Source: Picochlorum sp. 'celeri'
Taxonomy: Eukaryota; Chlorophyta; Trebouxiophyceae
Direction: 5' to 3'
DNA length: 64,000 bases
Assembly (NCBI GenBank): GCA_010909725.1
Contig: JAACMV010000011.1
Span: 372,001-436,000, forward strand
The first letter of the stretch is position 1; each line of letters starts with the position of its first letter. The position numbers and the translations under genes are program-made. The notes below the pieces were generated by a model. That model was given only the letters and a program-made list of their open reading frames with translations. It did not search any database and had not been told where the DNA came from. Of the stretch, positions 10,885-21,584 are shown in pieces.

Positions 10885-11290
10885 TCTCTGACTCCTTGTA
10901 CATGAACCATGGCATGCCACTTGGGAGCCCCTTCAGGATACTCTTGGGTTTTCATTGGACATCCATCGCCACTTTATATTTCTTAAACAGCACAGATGCA
11001 CCGCATCAAGGCCAATAGTTGTCAAAACACCCAGGCATTGTTTTTTTTTTGTCTGGGAATGCAAATGAGTCCATAAATAGAACATTATGTAAATATAAAA
11101 GCCAGATGCTCTTTCGACTCGTATGCTCGCCGCAGGCCAACAAATCTGTGTTATTAATGCAAAATATATGTATGAAAATACCATTGTGGACGCAGCGATC
11201 GTATAGATACGTGAGGAGGCCACGTGTATGTTTTTTCCAATTCATGTTTCAATGACGACGCACTGAGAACAGATATCGTTATCGATTACG
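10885..11290. other. Divergent promoter region, PPR gene / RPB7
   Basis: About 400 bp with a T9-10 tract near 11040. Small open frames on both strands have no recognisable product. Confidence 0.4.
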
Positions 11291-11902
11291 ATGTTTTATA
11301 CGCTTGATTTATCAAAAGAATTAGAGATTCATCCTCGATTCCTAGGACCAAAGCTCAAGGATGAAATTTATGATAGGCTGCGGCAAGAAGTAGAGGGGTA
11401 CTGCACTGGCAAGCACGGTTTCGTCTTGGCAGTGACGAGTTTGTTCTCGATTGGACAGGGGTTGATCAGAGAAGGAGTAGGATATGCTAGATTTAATGTT
11501 CAGTACCGATGCATCACGTTCATGCCCCATAAAGGGGAAGTGCTGGATGCAACTGTAAAGTCTGTGAACAAGGTGTGTGTTGTTTTTCATTTTTGTGTTG
11601 AAAGAATGCGCTGGGATTGATCCATGGTGACAATTGGTTATTTTAATGATGTGTTTGTGCAGATGGGATTTTTCGCAGAGGCTGGTCCTTTGCAGTTGTT
11701 TGTCAGCAACCATCTTATTCCAGAGGAATTTGAATTTGATACGTCACATGAACCTGCGTATGTGACGAGTGAAGGGGATAAAATTATTCCTGGGAGTGAA
11801 GTAAGGGTTCGCATTGTGGGTACTCGTGTGGATGCAAATGAGATTTTTGCTGTCGCAACTATGAGTGATGACTTTTTGGGGTTGATGAGCATATCAACAT
11901 GA
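11291..11902 (+). CDS. RPB7: RNA polymerase II subunit RPB7
   Basis: Exons 11291-11572 and 11663-11902 (90-nt intron); 173 aa, the usual length. The start MFYTLDLSKELEIHPRFLGP, the middle EVEGYCTGKHGFVLAVTSL and the end VRIVGTRVDANEIFAVATM follow the family, with the truncated RNP domain first and the OB/S1 fold second. With RPB4 it forms the stalk of RNA polymerase II that meets nascent RNA, helps initiation and links transcription to mRNA decay. GFFAEAGPLQLFVSNHLIP is the conserved S1 start. The related RPC25 (Pol III) and RPA43 (Pol I) differ in length and tail; the short C-terminus DDFLGLMS favours RPB7. Confidence 0.93.
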
Positions 11903-12476
11903 TGGTTGTGGTACTGAATGTACCGGGTGTTGATGTGAGATACATACATCTCGACCTTGATTGATTGGCAATTTCTTGTGTGTATACAAGAGTGATGTCA
12001 TGCTAGCGTAAAAAAAATATAGGGTGCATGGTAGTAGTTTGTGTATGTATGGAGAACACTCTGGAGCCAAGGCTCCAGAAAAGAACCTTCTCATGAGGGA
12101 TAATCATCCGTTTTAGTATTCTATTCAAATGGTATTTATAACAATCCAGTTTGTAAAAACTGTCCATCAAGGTGTCGAATTCTATTCATCTCCAGCGAGT
12201 TTTTTTTTAACACAGTCTGTGGCATTGCCTTTCAGCCATATGCTGGCGTATGCCTTGCCATGCGAGCAAGGGGGGAATAGTGATCTGCCTGCTCGAGCGT
12301 GGTAGATTGATGGGAACATATGATGCTATTCCACGATCGCGTCCATTTTATCTTTATAAGTACTGATATTTTGGGGTTCGACAGTGAAAAGACCGAGAAG
12401 ATTCAAAGGTCGCTTGGGCATTGAAGAATTCGACACCAGCGGTGTGATCTGCTCCCGAGACTCGAAAGCTTCCCAA
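11903..12476. other. Intergenic region before the lyase/chitosanase gene
   Basis: No gene found. It holds a compact inverted repeat (12060-12079) and poly-A/T tracts. The last 100 bp are open upstream of the ATG at 12477 but contain no earlier in-frame ATG. Confidence 0.4.
12060..12079. repeat. 9-bp inverted repeat with 2-nt centre
   Basis: TCTGGAGCC and GGCTCCAGA flank a central AA, forming a near-perfect GC-rich palindrome in the intergenic sequence 160 bp downstream of RPB7. No function known. Confidence 0.6.
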
Positions 12477-14511
12477 ATGACCATGGTATGTTTGTGGAGA
12501 CTAGTTCAAGAGATTTTGAATGATACTATAGTACTTTAGATCAACGTGCATTGTTTATCAGAGGTTTGTTGTATTGATCGGGGACTCGTTTCTGCAGCGA
12601 CTGCCAAGGCAGCTTCTTGTGGGGCTCTTGTTAGGATTTCTGTGGTGCCGCCATGTGCGGGCGTACGAAGGGGAGGACTATAACCTTGATTATCTCGAGG
12701 AGTTTTCGTCCGAAGAGCTGAAGGTGCGTGAATTCCTATAATCGTTCTAGTTGGGGACACCAAGGAATGCTTCTTCCCCCCCTCCCTCAATGCGTGTGTT
12801 GATACCGTGTGTGTTCTTTTTGTATACAGGCGCCTTCGAGAATGGGCGATACCCGATTATCAGCTGTAGAGTCCAAATATAGAGTGCGGAAGGGTATTAA
12901 AATCAATCCAGAACCTGGTGCATGGATGGTTTTTGAAAACTCCAGCCGGAAGGTAAAGAATGGAGTCAACACACGGTTGCATCTGCTGGAACGATGGACC
13001 GGGTCGATCCGCTTGAATTATCGTTTCAAATTTTCTTCCAATTTTGAATGGGCCTCTGGTGGTATCCTTCCTGGGATCCTCGGTGGCAGGTGGTGGTGCA
13101 CTCCAAATCACAGGAGTTCTCAGTGCTGGAGAGTACAGCTTGGCTGGAATGAACGGGGCGAAGCAGACATTGTCAGCCGTATTCCTCAGGCAAAGTCAGA
13201 TATTTCAAAAATTAGGACTCTTAAATTCCAAAAATCTGCGTGGAATCGTGTATCAATCGTTGTTCGAGTGAATACGGGGAGATCCAGTAATGGAGAGGTG
13301 GAAATATCTGTGAATGACAAGGTGCTTGCTCTGGAGAGTGGTATCCTTTTCAGTGCTGACAAGACTCGCAGCGTCTACTTGATGCTGAGTGGAAAGTATC
13401 TGAATAAACAAACTATACCCAAGAGCTCTGAGCCTGGAGAAATGATGTACATTTTGGGAAAGAACTATGAGGTGCAACAGGTGAAGAAAATCCCACCACC
13501 ACCACCACCTCCTTCTCCTCCTCCTCCTTCTCCTCCGCCTCCTCCACCACCTTCTCCGCCACCTCCAATGATTATTCCATCGCCATCTCCAGTCCCTGCA
13601 GAACCAATACCACAACCCATTCCTGATGATGTCCCATCTGTTCCAACACCAACAGGGCCATACCAATGGCAGGATATGACTCCAGACCAGTATAGAAGGG
13701 CACTGATGCTGACATCTATCTTTGAGAATGCCAAGTTAGAACTTCAGTATGGTTTTTGCAAAAATATCAATGATGGTCGGGGATTCACGTTTGGATTCTG
13801 TGGTTTTGTCACAAAGCATGCTGATGGACGACAGGTGCTCCAAGAGTACTTGAAGATGCGGCCAGACGATGTCATTATGGCAAACTACTTGGAGATTATG
13901 AGGCAACCATCACCTGGTAACGATGGCACAAGTCGACTTGTTGGATTCTGTGAAGCTGTTGAAGCTCTTGGAAATGATGAAGCATTCAGAAAGGCCCAAG
14001 ATATAATACAGCAAAGACGGTATTATGAACCCTCAAGGGTCTGGGGTCAGAGGATTGGGGCTCGTTATGGGCTTACCAAGGGACAAATATACGATGCTAT
14101 GATCAACCATGGTCAGGGAAGACAAGATCCATTCTCGATTGACCACATAGTCGAGAAGACAGCACAACAAATGGGTGGATACCCATTGGATGGAGTTGAC
14201 GAAATGCAATGGCTCGCCAAGTTTTTAGAAATAAGAGACACGACGATCAAAGGCAACGGTGATATTTACACCAGACGAATTGAATTCTACAAAGCTCTCT
14301 TGGACGTTGGGAACTATAACCTTGATGGTGCGTGTCACTGACCAGCTGCTTCAAATTCACCATAGTCCATGTGTCTGATACAACATGTTTTTGCTCTGCA
14401 GGGCCTATATACATCACCACAGAGAAGAGAGGCAATGGGTACACAATCACCAACGTGTACTATGGAAGATTTGAAATTTACAACCTGAAGGAATATAGCA
14501 TAATTGAATAA
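12477..14511 (+). CDS. Secreted fusion: PL14-like polysaccharide lyase + GH46 chitosanase
   Basis: Four exons reconstructed: 12477-12485 (three codons), 12598-12723, 12830-14327 and 14402-14511; 580 aa. The first two exons give MTMRLPRQLLVGLLLGFLW plus a cleavable ending RHVRA, a signal peptide. Residues about 46-262 resemble polysaccharide lyase family 14 (jelly-roll): LNYRFKFSSNFEW, GGILPGILGG and an R/Q-L-x-W segment. Residues 265-324 are a linker of Pro with Ser. Residues 325-580 match GH46 chitosanases: the acid Glu344 in SIFENAKLE and the base Asp360 in NINDGRGFTFGFCGF correspond to the catalytic Glu22 and Asp40 of Streptomyces N174; KAGNLDL-like LLDVGNYNLDGP is near the end. GH46 cuts chitosan (GlcN polymer) by inversion; PL14 cuts uronate polymers such as alginate or glucuronan. 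Both families are known in chloroviruses. The GH46 call is strong, the PL14 call moderate. Confidence 0.8.
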
Positions 14512-14647
14512 AACTGTTCAAGGTAGTACCGTTGTTCACCATTACCTTGGCTACAGCGCGACAAAATTGTTCTGAACTCGTATTTACATTCTCTTTGTCC
14601 CTGAATTCACTCTTTTTTTTCTAAAGACGACACTGTAATACATCACA

Positions 14648-16392
14648 TTATTTGGCCTTTTTATCAACGTCTGTTGCTTCTAACCAGGCTACGTGTCTCT
14701 CATCCACATTGTTCACTGCCTTCCACACAGCACTGTTGCACTTGAATCCAGACCCAAAAGCAATCTGCCATACCCTCTCTCCCTTCTTAACACCCTTTTT
14801 CGTCTCTATATTCGACAGCACGTACCAAATAGACGAGGACGAGATGTTTCCATATCTATATAATGTTTCTCTCGATGGAGCGACCATATCATGTGTCAAT
14901 TCCAACTGCTTTTCTATCGCATCAATAACTCCACGCCCACCAGTATGAATGCAAAAGTGCTCGAATGCAAGTTTAAAGTCAGGAATATAGGGCTTGACTT
15001 TCATTGACAACACTTTACGTGCGACTAAATTGACGAAGAATAAGAGCTGCTCTGACAATGGAAGTGTCAGAGGACCAAGCGTGGTAATATTTGCCTTCAA
15101 CGCATGCCCCGCAATTTTCATCAAATCTTTCGACAAAAACACACCCGTCTCTTTATTTGAATCCTGCTTTTGATACACACACTCATAATGTGCATCATCT
15201 TGCCCCATATGCGTCCTGACAACATGCATCAGCTGATACTTGGCCCTCTTCTTGTGCCTCCGTCTATTGGAAAGCACAATGGCAGCACCACCAACCCTAA
15301 AAAGACAATTCGGTATCAGCATTGATTTCTCATTACCAAAGTACCAATTTTGAGTGATATTCTCCGTCGACACCACGAGTGCTGTCGAATTAGGGTACAC
15401 CTGCAACAGTTGCTCTGCCAAACCAATTGAAATCACTCCAGCAGAACACCCCATTCCAGCAAGATTGTATGTGATCACATTCGACCTCATCTTGAATTTA
15501 TTCACAATCATCGCAGACAGAGAAGGCGTGGGATTGAACAAGGAGCAATTCACAATCAAAATATCCACCTTTTGAGGCTTGATGCCAGTCTTTGCAAGAG
15601 CCTCTTCAACACATGTAAACAACACTTCCCGCGCCTCGTCTCGTGCAGCTTCCATGGACGCATCCACCGGATCAGACATGATTCCCTCTGGTATATACGT
15701 TTCATCCCCCAAACCTCCTCGATGAAGCACCTTCTCTTGGAACGTTACAGACTCTTCTGTAAACACACCCTGCTGCTCCTTCTTCTTGGTCATTTCCATG
15801 AACAATTCCTTTGATAATTTCAAATGGGGCTGCCCCTTATAGCAATGATACCCCAAGAGATACACAGGAGGCGATCGCTTGGCAAAGTACGTCGCTATGA
15901 TACTCACAAGCAACAGACAACTCAAGATGAAAACCAGCAAACTGACAGTCACTTCAGTCTCCCGTGCAGTAAACCAAAGCCTCTCCAGATCACCATTGTG
16001 ATACATAGAAGTCAATTCCAACTACAAAGATCGATATAAACCCGTCAATCCCCTGATCAGGGTACATCAAAGAGAATGAAAACGTACAAATCCCATGGCA
16101 GCAAAAGGCGCCAACGTCAGCACGAGAGCATGGCGTACCAACAAATGATACCCTGCGCGATAGAATTTAAAACCATACGTCAAAAAAGACACATATATCC
16201 CATCGTAACACTGCATAGATCGCTCATACCTCGTTTGACATATTTCAACGCAATTGGGGCTCCATGGCGATAATCTGCACCGAACGCAATCCATGGTCAG
16301 ATACTGGAATATGAATATTCGTATAACAGTAGTCATTAAGTACCTGGTATATCATCACCAGTTCTATGGTGAACTCTGCCGTTGCCGTTCAT
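14648..16392 (-). CDS. KCS: 3-ketoacyl-CoA synthase (FAE1/KCS type)
   Basis: Four exons: 16392-16344, 16274-16230, 16152-16088 and 16021-14648 (introns of 69, 77 and 66 nt); 510 aa, usual for the family. The spliced N-terminus reads GAPIALKYVKRGYHLLVRHA followed by two membrane segments, as in plant KCS enzymes. The catalytic triad is visible: Cys in LAGMGCSAGV, His in HFCIHTGGRGVID and Asn in FGSGFKCNSAVW. The enzyme condenses malonyl-CoA with long acyl-CoAs at the ER, the first step of very-long-chain fatty acid elongation for waxes, sphingolipids or storage lipids. Chain-length specificity cannot be read. The three 5' exons are short, so a gene model starting at 16021 would miss the first membrane helix. 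Confidence 0.95.
16051..16062. repeat. 12-bp perfect palindrome inside KCS intron 3
   Basis: CCCTGATCAGGG is its own reverse complement and lies within the 66-nt last intron of the KCS gene. It could fold or be chance. Confidence 0.4.
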
Positions 16393-16764
16393 GTCTTGTC
16401 AACGACTACACTGCAGAACTGTCCAAGGAAAGTTCCTGTCAGAGTGGAATAATCAACACTGAAGCACAATCTGTGCACAAAAATATAAAATCAGAACTTT
16501 TTGCACAGCATGGTGATGCACGTTGGGTTGCTGATCAAGTTGCCAGCGGAAGATTCGTGGTTGCTTGTAACGTGTTAACATGGCACCCGGTCCCATCGAC
16601 TTTTCAATGGATGGACATGTTTGGCATCGATGGATCCAAGGACCATGGTGTTTTCAGGCACCTTCCAAATCTCAATCTACCACTACTACTTGTCGATATA
16701 TAGTGGCATGAAGGACGTATACCATCAGGTAGTTACACGATTATAATGTGTTATTGCTAACTAA
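16393..16764. other. Intergenic region, KCS / ataxin-2
   Basis: Upstream of KCS and downstream of the ataxin-2 gene, both on the minus strand. A plus-strand frame runs through to 16703 but overlaps KCS exons antisense and matches nothing I know. No supported gene. Confidence 0.4.
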
Positions 16765-18206
16765 TTAGTGATCCTCCTTGTGGCTATCTCGATTACGGCT
16801 TGGTGGGTTTGCATCCGTGTCAGGAACAGGTGCATGGGGTCCTCCAACCATGGGCATCATCATTGGTGCGCCAGCATAGGCAGGGCTGGGCATGTACATA
16901 TTTGGGGGCCGAGGCATAAAGTGGTAATATCCAGGGCTTGCCATGCCCTGAGGACTTGCCATGCCTTGAGGCACCATCATCATGTGCGGTGCCATGAAGT
17001 TTGGACGGGCTGATGGCATCCCCTCTGGAGGTGGGGGTGGTGGCGGCGCACTTTCTATTTGATATTTCTTGGTCGTTGATCTTCGCTCCTCATTTCCTGC
17101 TGGTGCGAATGATGATGGGTTGAACTCCTTGGCATTCACATTAAAGGTGAATGACTTGGCATTTGGATTCAGAGTGGACTTCTTCTTCTTGTCTTCCCCT
17201 CCGCTGCTATCTATCTTTTGACTATTCTTCAGCTTGAATTCTTCGAATTGACGCCTCGTTTCATCGTCCACCTTTGGAACCCCGGGATCCAGGTTGAGAG
17301 CCTCGAGATTTTTCACATCACCAACAAGAGGCGAGTCCAACTTTGGAGAATTCGTCATACTCCCAGTGATATGTGCCCTGACTTTGTTCGCCTCCTTTCG
17401 AGCATCGATCGGAATGGACTTTGTCGCTGCCACTCGCTGTGAGTCGCTCAACACGGCACCATATCGCGCCTCTTCATCTACATCATCAACAGCAACACCA
17501 CGCTCTTCCAACACGTGTATATTTGTTGTCGACGAACTTCCTTTTTCAATTTCTCTTGCAATCCGATTAGCTTCTTCCGCACTAATCTTTGACTTTGAAT
17601 AGTCCAACTCTGTCGTATACAACTCTTCCTTGTAATCAGACTTGACCCCAAACCGCGCCTCATTCAATGCAAACTGATCCCATCCCTGCCCCTCATGCGC
17701 ATTCATATCATCAAGAGCACCAACAATCTGATCATCAGGCTCTGGAGCCCATCGCTCCAGCTTTCTACCCTCTTTCCCTCCTCTACCTCGTGAAATCGCA
17801 GCATCCGTTCCAAATCCACCAGCATCATCCATGGCACCAACAGGTCCCAAATCCGCCCCACCAATCTTCACATCAACAGCCTCAATCATCTTCCATACAG
17901 ACGACGACACACTCTTGATCTTTTCAGGCTTGGCAAACTTGACCTCCTGACGGCCATCAAATATCAAACTTGCAACCTTGAGGCAAAGTTCTTTCGAGTC
18001 AATCGTACTCAGCACACCCCTGTACTTTGACCCATCCATCATCTGCATAGCCATAATTATTATTATTATTATTGGGGAGAGGTCATTTCAGAATTGAATT
18101 CAGTGAGAACACGCACCGTCACAATCACATCCTGCCCAATCAACACAGAATACACAAAATCCCTTCTCTTCGCTTCCTGCCCAGAAATATTCTGTTCTCC
18201 AACCAT
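16765..18206 (-). CDS. Ataxin-2 / Pbp1-like RNA-binding protein
   Basis: Exons 18206-18117 and 18042-16765 (74-nt intron containing an ATT repeat); 455 aa. The Lsm domain spans the exon junction (SVLIGQDVIVT joined to MMDGSKYRGVLSTID; residues about 15-80). The LsmAD domain follows at about 140-210 (GWDQFALNEARFGVKSDYKE, YTTELDYSK). A PAM2 motif, STLNPNAKSF, lies near residue 325 and would bind the MLLE domain of poly(A)-binding protein. The tail is Pro/Met/Gly rich and low complexity. Ataxin-2 proteins control mRNA stability, translation and stress-granule assembly. In plants the relatives are the CID3/CID4 proteins. The domain order and PAM2 make the call firm. Confidence 0.9.
18056..18074. 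repeat. (ATT)n microsatellite in intron
   Basis: About six ATT units on the plus strand, located in the ataxin-2 intron close to the acceptor on the minus strand. Confidence 0.7.
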
Positions 18207-18735
18207 GGTATGAATATAAATATACTACTGCAGATGCAAGAATGCTCTTATGGGATAATGTGCCAATCTCGAGTTTCGAAATCAGTCTCCTGCCAGACAC
18301 TCCCACGATGTATTGCTGCCCCGATTTTCGACAGCTAAATAAATATAATCAAGTTGAGATGTGTATCTACCACGTATCACGGGGAGGCGAACACGGTAAA
18401 GAGCGGATGCCAGCTATAGGCGGAATCTCGTATACTACTGTCCCAATTCGACTGCAGAAGAGGGTCGTTGATGTAAAAATTACATCTATAGATTCTGCAC
18501 ATGGTGTAAAAGATGGAGTGGTAACGAAGGATACATGGCATGGGATCGACATGGCCATGCCTCATCGATCGACCGGTCAAAGGCCATGTGTACTGGGCAT
18601 ACACAAATTGTAAACCTCTTGCTGCTCTAGTAACCACGTACAGCAGTGGTACTCGCACGGTCATCAGTCATGATGGCATCGTCATCTCTTTACTACTACA
18701 GTGTTTCGACATGTTCTCAATCAATCCAAAGGAGC
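18207..18735. other. Intergenic region, ataxin-2 / TRAPPC2
   Basis: About 530 bp. A plus-strand frame of 123 codons (18242-18613) exists but has no recognised motif and no nearby support; I do not call it a gene. Confidence 0.4.
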
Positions 18736-19257
18736 CTAGACCCCAAAGACGCTCTTGGATAGCCTTCTAACTCTGGAATAAAAATCTACAGAGTGTATTC
18801 GTTTCTTTGGCAAAAAGAATGGGTTGAGCACCAATGGCACCAACAGCTGATGCACCCCTCTAAAAAATGTCTTGACATTCTCCTCAGATCTCCCATCATG
18901 GAGCAGCATCAGTCTCAATCTGTTCCCCCCTGGGGTGATGTACCCAGACACTTGTAAATTGTTAAATCTATCAACAATCCCTAAAAATGCATCCTTTGTT
19001 GCCCACTCGGCATCATCCATAGCGTCCAACGCCGCATGGAGTACAAAATGATATAAATACTGCGGGCGCTGGGGTTCTTGAGCAGCGTCACCAGGAGCAG
19101 GCTGATCATGCTCTGCAGTCACACCTGCAGTGCTGGTTGAAGACACTGATTGTGTAAACCTGGTCGTGAGGTCTGCATCAAAGATTGGAACATCATCCTT
19201 TCCTACGATCACAAGTTGAAGCACTTGAATGGGGCCTTGAGCTTGCATCTGAGCCAT
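18736..19257 (-). CDS. TRAPPC2: TRAPP complex subunit 2 (sedlin)
   Basis: Single-exon, 173 aa from the ATG at 19257 (MAQMQAQGPIQVLQLVIVGK). Family marks are LVIVGKDDVPIFDADL, YHFVLHAALDAMDDAEW, FLGIVDRFNNLQVSGYIT, LRLMLLHDGRSEENVKTFF and LVLNPFF. Sedlin is a longin-fold core subunit of the TRAPP tethering complexes, which activate Rab1/Ypt1 GTPases in ER-Golgi transport and autophagy. A Gln/Pro/Ala-rich insert of about 40 residues separates the first beta strands, in place of a shorter loop. The frame is open for another 64 codons upstream, but that part is Leu/Arg-rich without similarity and is taken as 5' UTR. Confidence 0.88.
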   Translation of the reverse strand: MAQMQAQGPIQVLQLVIVGKDDVPIFDADLTTRFTQSVSSTSTAGVTAEHDQPAPGDAAQEPQRPQYLYHFVLHAALDAMDDAEWATKDAFLGIVDRFNNLQVSGYITPGGNRLRLMLLHDGRSEENVKTFFRGVHQLLVPLVLNPFFLPKKRIHSVDFYSRVRRLSKSVFGV

Positions 19258-19580
19258 GTGCTGTTTATGTATTTCCAAGAGGACCACTAGTACTTTCGCA
19301 GAGCCATGGTTTGTCGCTATCGCTGGAATCAAGTAAATCAAAATGTAGTCAATGTAGTTTTTGTTTTCAAGACGGCGTCTGCGTGGCGTCCATGGAACAA
19401 CAACAAGAAGAAGAAGAAGAAAACAAAAACTAGAGCACCGTGGTGTCACAGCGTCGGTTTTTTCTTCTTTTTGGGGACTCCCTATTTAGAACAAATTTTC
19501 CAGCATTTCAGATCTGTATTCAGCGACATACGTGCAATACAGAAATTATTATTAAATTACGACAGTAGTATTTGTTGTTC
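19258..19580. other. Divergent promoter region, TRAPPC2 / TM9SF
   Basis: About 320 bp between two secretory-pathway genes. Contains a GAA-rich tract (about 19408-19430) and T/A tracts. A shared bidirectional promoter is likely by position only. Confidence 0.35.
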
Positions 19581-21560
19581 ATGATGGACGCAGTGCGTTG
19601 GAGTGGGCTTGCCTTGTTGCTCATTCTGGTGGGAGTTCAACGGTTTGAGATTGCCGAGGCGTTCTATTTGCCAGGTGTTGCCCCTCAGGACTTTGCAGTG
19701 GTGGGTTAATGATAATTTTATACCATGCAAAATGTGCCATGGTTTTGTACGAGAGGAATATCCTTGTTGCTGTAGGGAGATGAGATTGCCATCAAGGTGA
19801 ACAAATTGAGCTCTTCGAAGAACCTTCCGTACGATTTCTACTCTCTGTATGGATTTTGTAAACCCAAGGATGGTATACACAAGTTTGTGGAGAATTTAGG
19901 GGAGGTGCTGAGGGGGGATCGGATTGAGAACTCTGTGTATACTGGGGCTTTTAGGCAGAATAGTCGGTGCCAGGTGGCATGTGGGAAGCATGTGCTGACG
20001 AAGAAGGAGGCGCATATGATGGAGTCTAGGATTGATGATGAGTACAAAGTGAATATGATATTGGATAATCTTCCTGTGGGTATGGTGCGGGTGAAGACGA
20101 CAAAGAAGGGGTCAGTCTCTGTGAAGACGTATGAGAGAGGGTTTCCAGTAGGGAAGAAGGAGAAGGGCGAGCATTATTTGTATAATCATTTGGTGTTCAA
20201 GGTGTTGTATCATGAGAATGAAGCAACTGGGTTGTCGAGGATTGTTGGATTTGAAGTGGAGCCTCACAGTGTGCGGCATTCGGTGGATGACAAGGGCAAG
20301 TTGAAGGGGTGTGATGACAAGGTCGGTATTGATCCGGGGATGAAGAAGCAAGAGGTTGATGATGATGAGCAGGTTGTATTTTCGTATGATATCGTCTATG
20401 AGCCGTCTGATATTACGTGGGCTTCGAGGTGGGATACGTATCTGATACAGACGGACAAGGAGGTGCATTGGTTTTCAGTCATCAATTCTCTCATGATTGT
20501 GTTGTTTTTGACCGGTATGGTGGCACTTATTATGATACGGATTCTCCGGAAAGATATCTCGCGATATAATGATTTAGAAACGGCTGAGGAGGCTGCAGAG
20601 GAGACTGGGTGGAAGCTTGTCCATGGTGATGTGTTTAGGCCACCAGCGTATGCATCGTGGTTGGCTGTGGCCGTTGGAACTGGCACGCAGTTGCTGTCCA
20701 TGACGATTGTGACTATACTATTTGCTGCTTTAGGATTCTTGTCGCCGGCAAATAGAGGTGGATTGACAACTGCTGCATTGTTCATGTTCTTCTTTTCTGG
20801 TGTCTTCAATGGGTATGCATCTGCTCGGCTGTACAAGTCTTTCAGGAAAGAACAGAAGAGGATTACGACGATACGATCTGCCTTGGCATTCCCTGGAATC
20901 GTATCCTGTATTTTTCTGTTTTTGAACCTCATGGTGTGGGGACAGAAGAGTTCTGGAGCTGTGCCGTTTGGAACAATGATTGCACTGATTTTCCTGTGGT
21001 TTGGTGTATCTGTACCTCTGACATTCGTTGGAGCATATTTTGGATATAGGAAGGAAGCGATTGAAGAGCCGGTTCGAACAAATAAAATTCCAAGACAGGT
21101 TCCAGAGCAGCCATGGTATATGGGGACGCTTGCATCAGTGGTGATTGGGGGCATTTTGCCATTTGGTGCAGTGTTTATGGAACTATTCTTCATCTTGGGG
21201 TCTGTATGGCAGCAGCAAGTGTATTATTTGTTTGGAATATTGAGCATTGTTCTGGTCATACTGCTGCTGACGTGTGCAGAAATCACCATTGTCTTGGCAT
21301 ATTTCCAGCTTTGTGGAGAGAATTATAAATGGTGGTGGAAAGCGTTTGTGACGTCCGGATCATCCGCTTTTTACATTTTCTTCTACTCCATGTTTTATTT
21401 CTCGACTCGATTAGATATCACAAAAATAGTTCCCGCCTTGATGTACTTTGGGTACATGTTTATTGTGTCTTTGGCATTCTTTGCATTAACAGGGACTGTG
21501 GGATTCTATGCATGCTACTTGTTTATACATAGAATTTATGCGTCTGTCAAAATTGATTGA
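19581..21560 (+). CDS. Transmembrane 9 superfamily protein (nonaspanin)
   Basis: Exons 19581-19700 and 19776-21560 (75-nt intron); 634 aa, usual for the family. The first exon is a signal peptide (LALLLILVGV) ending before FYLPGVAPQDFAV, the characteristic mature start. The ectodomain contains LPYDFYSLYGFCKP and ends near ITWASRWDTYL. Nine membrane helices follow the HWFSVINSLMIVLFLTGM first helix, with the loop DVFRPPAYASWLAVAVGTG and the conserved LPFGAVFMELFFILGSVW. Nonaspanins reside in Golgi/endosomes and help sort membrane proteins. The C-terminus (FIHRIYASVKID) matches the KxD COPI-binding motif of the family. A TGTAAA motif follows the stop. Confidence 0.95.
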
Positions 21561-21584
21561 TGTGTTGTAAACGAAAATGTTGTA

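Noticed and set aside
12477..14511. Integrated giant-virus segment around the lyase/chitosanase gene
   Set aside because: The gene has four exons with the same short introns as its neighbours and lies between ordinary host genes; no other virus-like gene is present.
16051..16062. CCCTGATCAGGG palindrome as an operator
   Set aside because: It sits inside a spliced intron; a single 12-bp palindrome is not strong evidence in 64 kb.
16254..16703. 149-codon plus-strand frame
   Set aside because: Starts antisense to KCS exons and has no recognisable motif; likely chance.
18242..18613. 123-codon plus-strand frame
   Set aside because: No homology that I recognise, no consistent codon pattern, and no splice support; left as intergenic.
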